Position numbers and translations under genes: made by a program. A stretch of 64,000 nucleotides of DNA from Anarhynchus alexandrinus (lineage: Eukaryota; Chordata; Aves; Charadriiformes; Charadriidae), in NCBI GenBank assembly GCA_008711295.1, contig VUYV01000016.1, forward strand, positions 3,638,101-3,702,100. Reading direction: 5' to 3'. Below, piece after piece: positions 13,101 through 28,100 of this stretch (position 1 is its first letter; the number at the start of each line of letters is the position of its first letter). The notes below the pieces were generated by a model. That model searched no databases. It was not told the origin of the DNA and worked only from the letters and a program-made list of their open reading frames with translations.

Positions 13101-16100
13101 AATCCACACGAGGAACATAAGACCCTAAAGCATACCTTTGCAGTAAAGATTGCTTGTCTGGCTTCTGGTATCATGTACAGTTGCTGAATAGTGGATGCCA
13201 AGTAACATGTTGCCCCAAGATTAGTTAGACCCACAAATCGACATTCAGCGCGAACATCATCATGTGGCCAATAATCCCACTTGTAAGGTGCATGGGAAGC
13301 TGGAAAAAATAAGTCACACACGCAGAAAAAAAAATCAATTCAAAGTACAATTTACAAAGACATAAAAACAAGTTCTAACAATAAATAAATAAAATAAGTT
13401 CTAAACACAGGATGCTATGCATTTTTTATACACAAGAAAGGGTTTTTTTATAATACAAGCCGATCATAGCTCTCTCACAACACTTGCACTGACTGAACCA
13501 CTGAGAACGTACTTAACTGGTAACACACAACACTTACAAGTTCCCAAACATACAACAGTCATTCCCCCAGCATAAAAATTACTCATCATTTCTACTACCC
13601 ATTCCTATACACCCCTATGTCATACTGAAAGAAAGAAAAGCAGAGTCTCTGTACCCAGAGACTCTATTTAGGGAGCCTTCCCTTCACATCACAAAACACA
13701 GACATGGTATCAGACATAACCACACATGAAGCAAAACCTTTCTTTTCCGAAGAGACAATGGTTTCAGAATGACATCTACTGTAATGGATGCCAGGCTAGC
13801 AAAAGATCTTTTTGACCAGTACAAAAGATGCATAGATGCTTATCAGAGATAAGACACAATTGCAATGAAATAAAGCGGTTGGTTACACACAAGCTCGAAT
13901 AAACTTGGGAATAGTTTTTATAGGAAGAAAATAAATGGTTTTTACTGCACTGCAAAGCCATATATACCAAAGAAATCTGCAATCTACAAGAAAAATAGGA
14001 GTAAGCAAGAAGTGAACTGCCCAGAGAATCAGACTGAAAAGACATTTTCTTTTTCTTTAAATTTTCTATTCCTCTCTATTTCATACCAGATGTAGCAATC
14101 TATTTCTTACACAGCATGGCACTAGACAATTTAGGCAAGTCTGAGAGACTCTTCTTAATAAGTCTTGTTCTGATATGGCTGCCAAGAAATAGGAAGAACG
14201 GGAAAGTCCTCCTCATCTGCCAGTCAAGATGGTAACCAGACTAGACAAACCATTTGTAAGTGATTAGTACTGCTTCTAGACACCGACAGGCTTTTCTTCC
14301 TAGCATCCCACACAGGGGACTGGGATGGGGAATTAATCATTTGAGCTGCAAAGGCAAGTAGACGACACAAGCACTGAATTGCAGGGGAACTAATCCAGTG
14401 TCCAAAGAAATTCGCCACAGCCTATCTTCCTTGGTATGCAAGATGTTTGACACAAAAACTTGCAATGCATCTAGCTTTGCTATTCATCTCCAAGGATATC
14501 ATTCTCCAAAAAGGTATAGTGTCCTACCTCTATTGAAATATATGCTCAGATATATAGAAAAAAAGCAAAAATGTAGTCTGGATTTATTTTACAATCCACA
14601 AAAGCTACGTGCATTCAACATTTAAATTTTAAATCCTTAATTATTTTGTTAAAGATTAAAGGCTCATTAAGGATTCTTCTCCATTCATACTACCAGCTAT
14701 AAATTCAGGAAACTATTTGGCATCCTCTGAACAGATCCTCGCATCTTCAGAGACCAGACCCACAAGATGTCCTGTTGCACAACAAATAATTGTTGTAATC
14801 TTCCTTTTGGCATTGGCATCAAAACAACCGCAGCTTCAAGTAGGGAAGGAGTTTTAATTCTCCTGTTTCAACAAATCTCAGTAGCGTGACCTTACGTTAC
14901 CTGGTTACATTGGGTTGATTGGCCAGTTGAAACAAAGCTCTCCTCCATGTTAACCTCCTAAAGAAAGCAATTAGCGTGACAGAACACCACAAAATTCCCT
15001 CCTTTAACTGAAATCCTTAAATTGCAACATCTTAATTCACCCTTTCTGATGTCAGGACTCACCATCTATCACTGTGCTCATAGCTCATCAACTTGCAATT
15101 ACAAAGAACTCAGAGGACTTCTTTATACTTCATGAGAACTGTTGGGATTATCTTCCTCCTACTTCAATCTCACAAAGGGTTTTCAGAAATCTGACAAGGA
15201 ATTTCTTAGGAAGATCCTATTTTCTCCACCCTGGGATTTTTAAGCAACTGTCTCCATTTTGGTAATAAAAGCTTTCCTTCTTCCATATGGATCTTAACTA
15301 GAAAGGTAAACTTGTGCCTCGTTTATGTCTCTCTTCTTTATTTCTCACTGTCATTATAGAAAACAGCCTTTTCTCGGGAAGAAATAGGGAAACTTGTAAC
15401 CAAACTTGCAATATTCACATTGTATTTTAAGCAAAATAAAACTGATTTTCTTCCTCTTCAAATGACCATGCATTTCTCTATATTCTGATCATGCTTCTGC
15501 TCCAAACATAACATCAGACACTATCTTAAACTTCCCAGAAAGCAGTGCAGCCGGTCTTGTTTCCCTCCTTTGAACAGAATGTTTTTATTAATCTTTGTCT
15601 TTAAAGAAAGCAAAACTCCAAAACACTGCAGGAAATGTTACGAACAACCAGAGGGTATCTAAATCCCCTCTTCAGTAAGATCAGAGTCTGCATTAAGTGT
15701 AAGCCCTCCCTGTTGAGAAAAGCGAGGAGAAACGTCAGCTGATCAGCAGTTCACTTCCTAATTATCACTTGCTGAAAATGCACCAAGGCTTCCCCGTGTC
15801 TTCAGTTAAAAAAAACACTCTTATCTGTGAAGCAGAAAAAAGCAAGCAATAATTCTCTTCTTCTATCCATCAATGAAGGGAGCTATGTTAGTGGAAATTT
15901 TAAAGAAAAATGCTGCTGCAGTTAAAACTTTACTACAACTACTTTTCGTTATTCATACTAGTATAAGTCCGAAGAACAGTACACAGTTGTACATTTTAAT
16001 ATGAATAGAGTTCTGCTAGAATAGAGTCTTAGTAACAGCATTTTTAATCAGAACCCTAAAATATTTTTTTTCTGCCCCAAGGAAAATATACTAGATTTCC

Positions 16101-19100
16101 TTTAATAAGAAGTTTTCTTTTTGAAAATTTTGCTTTCTTTTGCTGCCATCTCAGAGCATCCTGGCTTCAATCAGTTAGGAGCGTGACAAAAAATGGTAGA
16201 ATAGCAGAGACAGCAATTGGCGAGACTAGAGGACAACAACAGTACAAGTGGCAGGATCGAAAATTTCTCCAGTGAACCACAAAACTAAAACACTAAAACC
16301 AAAGACAGGATGGAAATTTATAATAGTTTCCTTAACGTTTCTCTTAAGAAGAACAGAGAGACAGGCCTAAGACTAAGAGATTTTTAAAGACTAAGAAGAT
16401 TAGAGAGATAAGCCAAGTGGAAAAATCCAGTTTTAAGAATCTTTGGATCACATCAATGGAGTAACAGGACTTTAAACAAATGAGGTATGGGAAGTCCTGT
16501 GTCAGTTGCACATCAGAAAGAGACAATGGCACTCTGCCAGTTGTAATAAAATTAACATTCATGAAACAGATACACTGAATATGGAGCAGGAGCACAGAGC
16601 AGATGGCTTTGGAGAACTCAGGAAGGAACAAACAATCTAGAGAAGAGTATCTGGAAGAAAGTAACAACTGTGGAAAATGTTACAGAAAACTTTAGCACCT
16701 AGCAGTTACTGGGATTTGGAGCGAGAAAAATACTAACTGTAAAAAATGAATGACTGCACCTGGAGAGATACAGACAACCTCAGCAGCAGCAGACGTACTC
16801 ACAGCAAACAGAAATATCCAATATTTTCAAAAAATATATTCTTCAGAATATTTTCCCAGACCATAGCAGACTTTGGAGGCTTTTTAGAAGGCCCCAGGCA
16901 TATGTGTACAGAACACAGAACATTATGATCAGATTTCTCTTTTGCTTCCTGAACTGTAAGGCACTAAATCAATTCCATAGATTATAATAAATTACAGATC
17001 CTCAGGTTACGGGAATTTAAACCGGGCATGTGAAAGGAAACCTGTCAAGCTAAAAATGCACAATGAGAATTTGCAAATCGAAGATAAAATATTAACTAAC
17101 TTCAAATTTTGGTAATTTACATATTATACATAGGAATTGAGTTTCCAAAACACAGGAAGCACAAAAGCCAAGAGGCATAACAAAATTGTATTAGCACTGT
17201 ATGCAGACATCTGGGTACAGACTGAAAGTCAACTACAAAGATATTAGAGACTCTGAAAACATGACAGTGCTGTTAATACCCAATATATCTACAGTACCTC
17301 CATCGCATTTATATACTTTGCTTTACATATAAACATATAGTGTTTCTTTATGTTAGAAAGGGAAAACAGAAATTAAATTCCAGCACAAGCCAATGAAACA
17401 TGTAAAATCCACTCTAACAATATTATCTACGTGTTAGTGTCATTTATCAGGACCACATACTTTAAATAACCCACATTTAAGAACGGATGATCTGAAAATT
17501 ATACATGCAACTAAATCCACTTATTTGCTAGGTGAGCAAAAGATGCCTGCATCTGCTCTGTGACACTAACATAAGTGATGGCGGACAAGTAGTAGAGCTA
17601 CAAAGTGGAATTTTAAGAGCAGTGTTAGTGGCAACAACGTCTGGAAAGTGAGACTACGCAGTTTAAGTCTAAAAATATTCTGCATCACCTTTTCCTTTCC
17701 CTGTTTCTACCTATGCATTCTTAAGAGATCATTATTTTTAGAAAGTCATTAAATGCAGACACTTCTGATGTATTTCAAGAGGAAATGGAAACTCCACGAT
17801 TGCAGTTCTGTTCACAATGGTGGCTAGCCATCCCCATCATGAACACACAGTCTTCAGAATGGGAGTCCATATTATAAGTACACTTCCATTTTGTTTACTG
17901 AACTTTAGAAATCTGAAAATTCAAACCAAAACCAAAACAAACAGAAAATGCAAATGGACTAGTTTTCCACAAAATACTCAAAAGCTATATATGAGTAAAG
18001 GTTCTCTTACACTGCATATGTTGTGCCATAACCCAGTTGTGGAGCAGCCTATAGTTTTCCACGGACCCCTTTACCATTTCTACCAACAAGTCATAAGCAG
18101 CAGCCCTTGAAGAATGTGACTTGCATTTTGGCTGTTGTCTATCTTTCAAACTTGGCAGCAAGAACAGAAGATTGAAGATGTCTCTCAAAAACTCCTGTAA
18201 AACAGTTCAATCAGCAGGTTTAGCAGTTTGAACACATTCTTAGAAGACAACAGTCATGTATTAACAGTCTTCTAGAAACTTCTATAGACTTTCTATACCT
18301 CTACAATTTACAGAACTTTCTGACTTGTATACAAGTTCTGAATTACAAATTTCAAAAATTTTCTTTATACTAAAGTGCACTGTAAATATATTATAGCCTA
18401 AAGAGAAACATGTCCACTGAAAAAGAATGACAAATTATGCTTGATTCGTGATTGATAATTTGACAAACACACACATGTATTTTTAGTAACTTTGAGATTA
18501 GCTTCTTCTAGTGAACGACAGCACATAACCTTAATTGCTCTATTAGTTTGAGTTTTATGAATCAGTAATTAACGATAAAACATGCACTAAATTATGTTCC
18601 ATATGTACTCTAAGTGTATTTTTGTATTGTTTCTTGTTTGGAATATTAACTGAACTACAAAAGGCACAAAGCACAGCTGTACCAAGTCAGGCTGCCTTTG
18701 GATGACAAATACGTATTATACATTGTTATTTATCTTTAGCATCCCAGATTAATAAACTAAAAAACTGAGATGGATCTGTCTAAACTTCAGTACCTTCCTT
18801 CTATGTAGTCAATTTAATTCAATAAAATAAAATAAAAAAAGTAAAATATTAAAAGGACAACAAGAAATAAAGATCTGTATAGGTCTGTAAGAACAGGTGG
18901 TCATACTCTTCCACAACTACAGCACCTTCAAAGAAGCATACAAAAGGCTTTCCTCCACCTTTCAGCTACACAGTGAACATTACTAATTAGTCATTTTAAG
19001 TGGTATAATGAGAGACCACAAAAGAAGAAAGTGAGCAGAATTTATAAAGCACTATTTCAACAAATTTTCTTTAAACAACCAGCAATTCATGTGCATACTT

Positions 19101-22100
19101 TATGTCTAGGGAGATGACATGATCCATAGCCTACACTTTGCTGCTTCTGTACACTGTCTACAATCTTAACAAACTGTATTTAATCATTAAATTATATTAC
19201 TAGTGTATCATTTTAGTTGCCTACATAATCAGAGAATAAATCCTCTGCCTCTGTAGAATTTTGATGTGTTCTTTTCCCCAAAGGTACCTTCTTGAATTCT
19301 TTTTTTAGGAACAAAATTCTTCCTCCATTTGTAGAGCACAGGCTACCAATCCAGCTATTATACTTTATTCTGTAAACTGTAATTAAAAAAAACGCTCTTC
19401 CTGAATTTCCCCATTCAGGTATATTCAGTTAAGAAGTCTTTTAAGGTTGAAAGGCCAGACTCTGCCGTAAAAGTTAACTAAATTCTAAATATTTCAAAAA
19501 ATGGTCTTCTGTAGAGTACATAGCAAAATCACCATAAAAAAGCCTTGTTCTAGTGTGCAGAGAAATTCCTACAGTCTTAATATAAAACCTTATAACCAGG
19601 GTCTTATGTTTATAGCTGAACGATATGGAGAGGTCTTCTGGCCAACATAGCTAACCAAAGTTCTTCCAGATTTCTCCACACTTCAGAGAAAGAAAATGCA
19701 TAAAATTAAAAATAAATAGATACCTGGTTTCTTGGTAGCTAGTCTGCATCAGGAGTGCTTGCAGGGCAGCAGCCTGATTCCTTTTCATTCCTCACCATAC
19801 TTGTCAGGTGTAGATGATTACAGCTCATCAGCAGACCAGCTGCTGGGGAAGTTTTAGACTGTGCTTTCAGCTGCAGCCTAGTGCTGTCCCGCAGCCTTTT
19901 TCAAACAGGCATTTTAACACACCAGCCACCTTAAGGTGTCCCAGACTAGAAAAGCAGTTACTTCAGAGATCTTTTTCTGATTAACACTTTCAATCTTGTA
20001 TTTGTACTGATTGAATTCTGACATGTTGGAGCAGGGGAGACAAAGAACTCTATAGATGGCTTTGCTCAGAGGCTAAATGCAAAAATCTTGTTAAAAATAT
20101 ATCTCTCTACCATCAAAGTGGCCTTAAGATATACCTTTCTAGTGAAGATGTGCTAGTTAGTGTATGTTAAAAATGTATTTTTGTCCACGTAGTGTAGAAT
20201 AAGGTAGGCAGTGATTATCTATAACAGACATCAAAGAAGGTAAATTGAGTATCCATTGTTGTCACAAAATGTGACCTTTAAAGTTTGACAATATTTGCCG
20301 AACAGCAATTTTGTTTAATTAGGGTATGAATGTAGGGAAGAAAAGGCACAGCGGAATATCAGAATCCTCTGGGCAAGTCTGAACTATCTTCAGTATTTGC
20401 CTGGACATTTTTTCACCAGCCTTTGCTCAAAGGGAAGCATGTGGTTTCACAATCCTGCTCTATTACACTGAACATAATACAAAACTCTTCACTAATGCTC
20501 TTTATAAGGTGCAGTTAATAAGTGTTCTTAATTAAAAAATTTTAAAATGTTCAGAATTTTAAAAAATTAACAGTAGATCATGACTTAGTCTCAGAAAATG
20601 TACAAAGTGTCTGCCTCTCAGCAAAGCCAAACTCTTTTTGAGAAGTTTGTCGTGGATACTGCTCTGTTCACATTCATCTATTTTTCAAATAAAATTTCTG
20701 GCCTCCCTGTGATATACTACATGCATGCAACATACTTCAGGATTCTGTATAGTATCACTCCTCTCTCCTTAAGCTTCCATTTTGTTTTCTTCTTATACTT
20801 TTCATATATCCAACCCACATAATCTGATCTTTGCATACCTCTTCTATTTTAATTACTACATCATCCTCCACACTGTGCTCTGTGCATTGAATTCTTGCTC
20901 TAATTTAATCTGCAAGCTCTCCATACTTAAAATACAGTCATTCCGGGAGAATTACATAGCAGTAGTCTTTTAAAATCCTGTCAGCAATGTAACTTTATGT
21001 TAGGTAGTGCACAATGTGGACACTGTTAAAACTTTTGGACTGTAAAATTACCTTCAGGGACATTTTATGATAAAAGACAGAGTAACAGACAGGATATAAG
21101 CAATATAATTGGATACAGGGGACCATTTTCCTGGTGAAACCTCACTAAAGGTCCAGTCATAAGCTCAGTACAGTCTATAGAAAAAACTATCAGTTTAAGT
21201 CAGCTTATACACCAGGCAAAAACATCAGTATAAGTCAGCTTTTACACAACGAAGTTTTGTATTTTTTTTTTAGACAATGTGGCCCCAAAACACAATTTTT
21301 TAGCAGCTTCCCCTTCCTAGCCACTCTCCCATCTTACAAGCAGAGGCAGAATGGAATATTCTTGTAATAGGCGTCTGCCTCTGTACAGACATAGAGCTTA
21401 AAAGCTGCTTTTAGATCACAGCTGTCCCAGGATATGGTCAAAAAGCAGCTGTTGTTAATGATTTTTAAACCAGTTAATGCTGATCAGTATTAAAAACATT
21501 TAAAGATAATAAATAAAAAAAAAAATAATTCTGGAATGTAAGAACTCTATCCTGAAATTAAATATAGTTAGAAAGGGAAGGGACTGTATGTGCTACTTTT
21601 TAATAAAGGAATGATATGTGTGTTTTTATCCATCATCCTAAGGCTAGAAATATGATACACTGTCATATATTGGGCCCTGTAATCAAAATAGCAGAAAAAA
21701 GGTGAAATGAAGAAAGTACTGGAAGACAAGACGACACTATTTTGATCTCTTCACGGTCTTCCAGTGTCCTTTTCTTACCTGGCCTTCACGAGAAAATTTA
21801 AAGGGTGGTTTGTGCTTAATAACACTTGTTGCAAGACGAAGTAGTCCTGTAAGTCCATCATCTTCTATATTACCATCTTGATGGTCGAGGATTTCTCTGC
21901 TATATATGCACATGTATACAAAAGAAATGTTAAAACTGTCCCACTAACAATAAATGTAATGCAACTTACAAGTGAAATAACTGTTAGCAAACCCTACCTC
22001 CGAATGCAGTCAGCCAGATGTCTTGCTAGTGCGTCTAAATCAAGCAGTGTGGTCTGATTAAAACAAAGAAAATGGAATATAAATCAAAAATAATTATGTA

Positions 22101-25100
22101 CTTTATGAATTACAATCTATAAGCCTAGTCTGAAACTATGGTTATGCTTCTGGATGAAATTTTGTTGTTGCACACAGAAAAACAGTGACAATTAAAACTC
22201 ATCTTTCAAACTCGCTTGCAACAATATTTTAATACATTTTTCTAAATGATAAAACTGTTTTTTAAAATCAATGATGTGCAGTTCAAATGAAGTAACATTT
22301 ATTCTTTCAATTGCAGATCCCACAAATATACTGTATCTACCATACCGAAAAAAATGGAATAGTACTATTTTAAAGTGTTTGTTATTTCTCACAAGAACAC
22401 ACAATTGTTGTCAGAAGGTTGAAAAGTACTATTAGCATTTCTTGCTTGAGCAACATGAAGAAGAAGTAGGCAGAACTGTAGCCCAGCTAAGAGATTCAAT
22501 TAATAAAACAGAGATGGAAGGGAACTGAGCAGATGAATGACGGGGGGGGAGCAAAATTTTTGCCTCTACTGGGAACTTGCAGAGTTGGGAGAGGACAAGA
22601 CTTTTCCATTCTTGAGAAACTAGGATTAAGGCTTTGTCTTTCTTCTCTTCCCACACTCCTGCCACAAGACTGAAATAGAGAGATTTATGCAGGGCCACCA
22701 GCCAGCACAAGCAGTTGCAGAGTTTGCCCAAAAGGTAGCTTTAACCCTTTAGAGATGTTTCAAAAGTTGTGAAAAAGTCTTCTAACCTCTGCTAAGTGGC
22801 AGTTAACTGAAATTTTTCACTCTTTCAGCTGTAGTCAAATGCTTCATTACCTCCTTCTTAGACTGCGTTGAAATATCAACAGTGCATCTCTCAGATAATT
22901 ACAGTATTCCCAATGTCTGTTACCTTCACCTAAGTTCACCCTCTTTGTGTATTATACCCATTCCCCCTTCTTGACTCTACAGGTCAGTATCTGAAGCTTT
23001 GTTTGGCCAAGAGCTACTGAATACACATTAGAGAGTAAAGAAAGCTAGGAGATGGGAAAGTTCCAAGAGCTGTTCGCGGCAGTTCACCATATTTTAAGTA
23101 AAAATGTCTCATACTGAAGTAAAAGTGGTCTGAATACCCAAATTTAAAAAAGCAAACCCGTGACACGTATGAATGCAAAACAAAACCTACCTGACTTGCA
23201 TCTTTGACGTGTATGTTATCAATCAGTTTGCACAGCAGCCAAAAATATTCCTTACAACCTGGTCGCAGCACTGTTTCTTCTTCATAATCCTCTATCTGTG
23301 AAAAGAAATTGCTTTTGTTCTCAAGTACCTCAGACAAAATAACTGTGTATTAAAAAAATGTATTAAGCCCAGCAACTGTTACAAGAATATTACTTTCTAC
23401 AAGCCCCTATTTAAGATAAGCCAAGTATAGGAACAATGTATTTTATAACGGTTAACAGTGCATGTTTGATTTTTCTTCTGAAATATTTATTAATTTTCTT
23501 GAAAAATTAACAGATCTGCCAGACACTTAAAAAAATATTCAAAATAGTATTGACTCCATCCTAACCACCGCAAATTGCAAAATTTTCAATATTAGACTGG
23601 ACAAAACATGAGAAACTTTGGCTGAATTCCACATTAGTTAGTAAACTAATTTTAAACTCTTCTGAAAATGAGTCAAATAATACAAAATTTTCTGTAGATT
23701 GTTTTAACTTTTTTTAAAAAATATCAACAGTTTAAAATGAAAGCAGACTTAAACTGAATGAACCACACTAACCTGAAATCAAATGCCCCACAGGGTCACA
23801 AGAATAACTGCTCGACAGACCCAAAATTGAGATTTACACTTCACTGCCATACAAGCCATAAAAGTGTTCCCCTTCAGATCTAGCTACATCAGCTGAAGGC
23901 AGCACAGCCTCCCCTGATACGCATTGCTTGGTCTACAATCCCTAACTGACTTCAGGCTAAATCATCCAGGTTAGTTCAAACCATCTCCATTAACCTCCAT
24001 ACATTAACAGTGAGAACTCCTTCTGAAGTAGCTTTGACAGCATCCAAAGAACCTCTTCTATTTAGTAGAGCTGTGAGGACAATAATACTCTGTGGTGGTT
24101 TGGGCATAGTCCAACAGAAAAACAGCAGCAATTGACTGGGAAACAATAATATTCAGCCACAACAGAGGGCACCTATGTAGTGTAAAACAATGTACTGATT
24201 TATTTATAGACTTACCTACATTTAAAAGGGAAATTGAAGCATATATTGAAAACACAACTGTTAATCCCTAACAGTTTGTTAAGTGGACACTAAAATTCCA
24301 GAAGAAGAGCACTTCCTAAATGCTGTTTCTGCATTTCTCTAAGCACAGGCAAGCTCTGAATTACTGTAGTGTCACAGCTTTAACTACTTTTGTGAAGTTT
24401 CTGGAAGCATCTAAAGTCTTAATATCTCAGTGTATCAAAAACAGTATGTCAGACATAATGATAATACGTGCTAGTATTTTTTCTTTTTATATTAACAAAA
24501 CTAAATTTAAATAGTCTTATAATTTCTTAAATTCTTACCCGGATCGGTTTCAGAGCTTGAGCATCAGGGAGAAATTTTAATAAAGTTGATGCAGCCAGCA
24601 GTAGAAAGGATCGATTAATTGAGTCTCCCCCATCCAGACCAGACAGAGATAACTTGTATAAACCATTGCAAGACTCATGGCGAACGGCAGTCTTTATGAA
24701 AAATATAAAAATTAAATGATTACACATGTTATTTAGAAGATTTTTTCTTTTATTGACTTTTCTTTCATATGTACATAATTAAGTTCCTCTCATAATACCA
24801 ATCAGGTTATCAAGGTAGAATGTCTTTCTAAAAACATGTATTAGAAATAATGTACATATAAATTACTTGCAGAAAAATGCAAGAGAGACCATTCTAACAA
24901 CAAAAGCTGATTTGTCTGTGCCTCTTGTCTCTTGAGTTATATATTTTCTACAGTAAAGATTACAGCCATTAAAATAGAAATATTACTAACTAGAAAATAT
25001 CACATCTGGGCAAATTAGGGAAATGTGTGTGATGCTGGAACTTACACTTACTCATTCCTAACTGTATGGTTAATTTGTTTAATTTCACTAGAAGAATTAT

Positions 25101-28100
25101 TTTCTTCTTTGTTTTATTCTTTTCTTAAGAAAAATATCCATAGACTATCTCTAACCCAGCTTTGGAAGTTTGCACTCTTTCTTTTCCAGCATTTTAAAAT
25201 GGAGTCAGCAGGTAGGCTTTTTCTGTGCTTGAGTAATAAGGCCAATACAGACACCATGTCTGTATTGCACCTTTAAGCAATCACTAGTAAATAAAAAAAA
25301 AAATAAAATTCTACTGTCTTCATGCAATTTTCAAGTTTTTCTTACATTAGAAAAAATCACTTAAAGCTAGGCAAGATTCAGTAATGACAAACATTTCTGT
25401 ATCAACTCTCATTCACCTCATTTTGTGATAAAAAGTATAGCTAAAGAAAAAATATAATGCGGGAAGTATAGTTAGACTAATCCACGTTAGAGGGCATCAC
25501 CCAGAAATGTCATCAAATTATAATGAAAAAATGACCTTCAAACAGAAGCCAAGAAAAAAGACAAGAGTTTAGGAACTGGTTTGCAATCAACCACAAATGT
25601 GCCATCTTACACGGTATTTTAACTACAACTGATTACTACTTAAACAGAATTGCAAGTAACCAAGTCAGATCCTGCCTAGTTTTAGCAGGAAACAACATGT
25701 TTTGCATTTATTAGTAGCTTGAAACCAAAGTTAGTCTTATTCCATATTATGCACTAATAAGTGATGCAATAACCTCTCCTTTAACGTACCTCTGGAATAA
25801 GAAGGGTAAGCTTCTTCAGCCAGTCTTGCAAATGATCACTGTCCGCCAGACTGGATTTCACCAAGGAACAGCAGTGAGCCCAACTCACCAAGAGCCACAT
25901 TGAATAATGAGTGACTGAAAGACAATGAGATAAGAGTAAATCATGCTGTAACTAACAGAAGAGGCTTTTTAGGTGGAAGAGTTGCATACTTCTAGCACAT
26001 ATGACATTTATTTCAGTCATACTAATGTACAAGACTAAATCCTTACTGGAACATAAGATACAACCTAAACTGAGAATTTTACCAATACGCTTACTAAATA
26101 CTGACCATTGTACTAATGACGACAATTAAATTAATTACTCTAACTATTACCAGTCTGGGGTACAATCCTTTCCTGCATCTCTACTTCTTAAGCAGTGAGC
26201 TGGTACTTTGCTAACAGGTTGCACCATGTCTTAACATGAACATTTCCCTGGACTCACTAGTATATCTGTTTCTTTCTTCTTAACAGCTAACGGTAAGACT
26301 ATAGTAGGTGATACGCAGCATTTACTGAAAATTCGAGTTCACAGACATTAATATCCCCAGAGGAGAAAAAGTGGACAAACTGAAGGCAACGTATAAACCT
26401 AGGAGGACATACCTACAATTTATGCATGCCTGTGCTGTCCTTTTGACAATTACTTTGATACAGACTTAATCTGACACAGGTCATTTAGACCTTCACAAGA
26501 GGGGTAAATGGGGGAGCTCCAAGGAATTTTGGGCCCAGAAAACCAGAATAAAAGTGACTATTGGCAACTCTATTACGGTGTTATATATGCAGCTGATTGG
26601 AAGATAAGAATATGGCTGGTTTTCCTACCAAAAACAGCTCTTCTGGAGATGAAGGTATAGCTACAGCACAAAACTTCACTTCATATAAAACAACTTCCAA
26701 AGAAGGAAAGCCTCTCTGTGTATTCCCACCTACGATGTGACAGCCCTAACACTACGAAGGAACACAATTTTATAGCATTCTAATGGTGGAATAAAACAAA
26801 ACACGTAACTTGTTATCTTCAGTACGTTTTTATTACTATGTTCATAACGTATACCTATTTTGCAGCACTAACCTTCATGTCTTGATCTGTGATCAGACTG
26901 AGCTTTCAACACCCTGAACAGGAAGAAGATAAAGCCATTTGAACTTTATCACAGAACGTAACAGATTATCACTTAGAAATACAAGTACACACAAGTAACA
27001 ACACAGTTACTTTTAAGTACCACTAAGAAAACTAGAATTTTAATCTTAAAAGCATTAATTTCTTGCAGTATTCAAAATTGGCAACAAAAATAAAACTATT
27101 AAAATCTTCAAGCTCTACTGACTACAAGATAAAAAGTCAAGAAAAAATACCCACAACCCTTTTATTTTATCCAAGAGATGTAAAACAGAACTAAGAACTG
27201 ATCCATACAAAAGAAAGCTAGTATTCTTCACAGAGAATTGCCCTTTGAACAAACATTTGCAAACTTTAGACAAATTTTAAATGTCTGTATTTATTTACTT
27301 TTTTATAAATTGCAATAAAAGGTTATGAAACCAAGACCATACTGTATATATTTTAAATTATTCCTGAAACTCAACTAGAGGTTAAAGTTAGGCACACTTG
27401 CAGACTTGACTGGAAATGCTCTGAACATCCTTAATCTTTTAAAAACACGGTAAAACATACTGTTCATTACTTGGACTCAAGTAATTCTACAACACCAAAC
27501 GTGGCAAAAAACCTGTCCTCCCAACCATCAGTCCGACTCTGTCATGACATGGTTTTACACAGAATTGCTTTTCTCAGGACAAAAGGCAAAAAGGACAAAA
27601 ATCTCTAATAGCCTGGTTCTAAAGACAAAATTTTGCCTTCAGTACATGCACACTGACTAAAACAGTAAAGGGTAATTTCAACAGTAATAAACTAATGTTA
27701 TTAAGATGGAAAAATAAGTCAAAACCGGCAGATGAATAAGCAGCTTAAAAGTGAATTTCTTTTAATTTCTCCTTTATATTGCCTTGAAATCGAGAATGCC
27801 AATTGCTACAGAGGGGACAACAAAATAGTTTTGGCATGAAAATTTATGAGAGCATACCATATATATTTTGTTCCTCGTGTCTTATACCCTGGAGAACAAC
27901 TGGTTAAACAACAAGGGATTCTATGATGCTTAATCATTTTACACTTAAAAAAAAACCCCAAAACATTTCTGACAATTTGTTTAGTTCATTGATTTTTCTG
28001 TCACTGATGACCATTGAGAGTTCTCGCCACTCTCTGTCACTCCTCCTATAAGGGTAGGATAACTACCAGAAGAGGTGACTAAGAAAAGCAAGTCTAACAC

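Larger units (their letters stand above)
3556..13299 (-). other. USP34: Peptidase C19 / UCH catalytic domain region (exons 35-45)
   Basis: The ubiquitin hydrolase domain is spread over eleven exons and nearly 10 kb, from FVGLTNLGATCY (residue 1536) to MLFYKRM (about 1882), about 345 residues, a standard USP length. Seen: Cys box, EQKDMTEFF, fingers with CEH and CSHC pairs, LPRILSF strand, DGGHYYSF His box, LFND, and the final AYMLFY strand. No key residue is missing, so the enzyme should be active. Confidence 0.95.
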
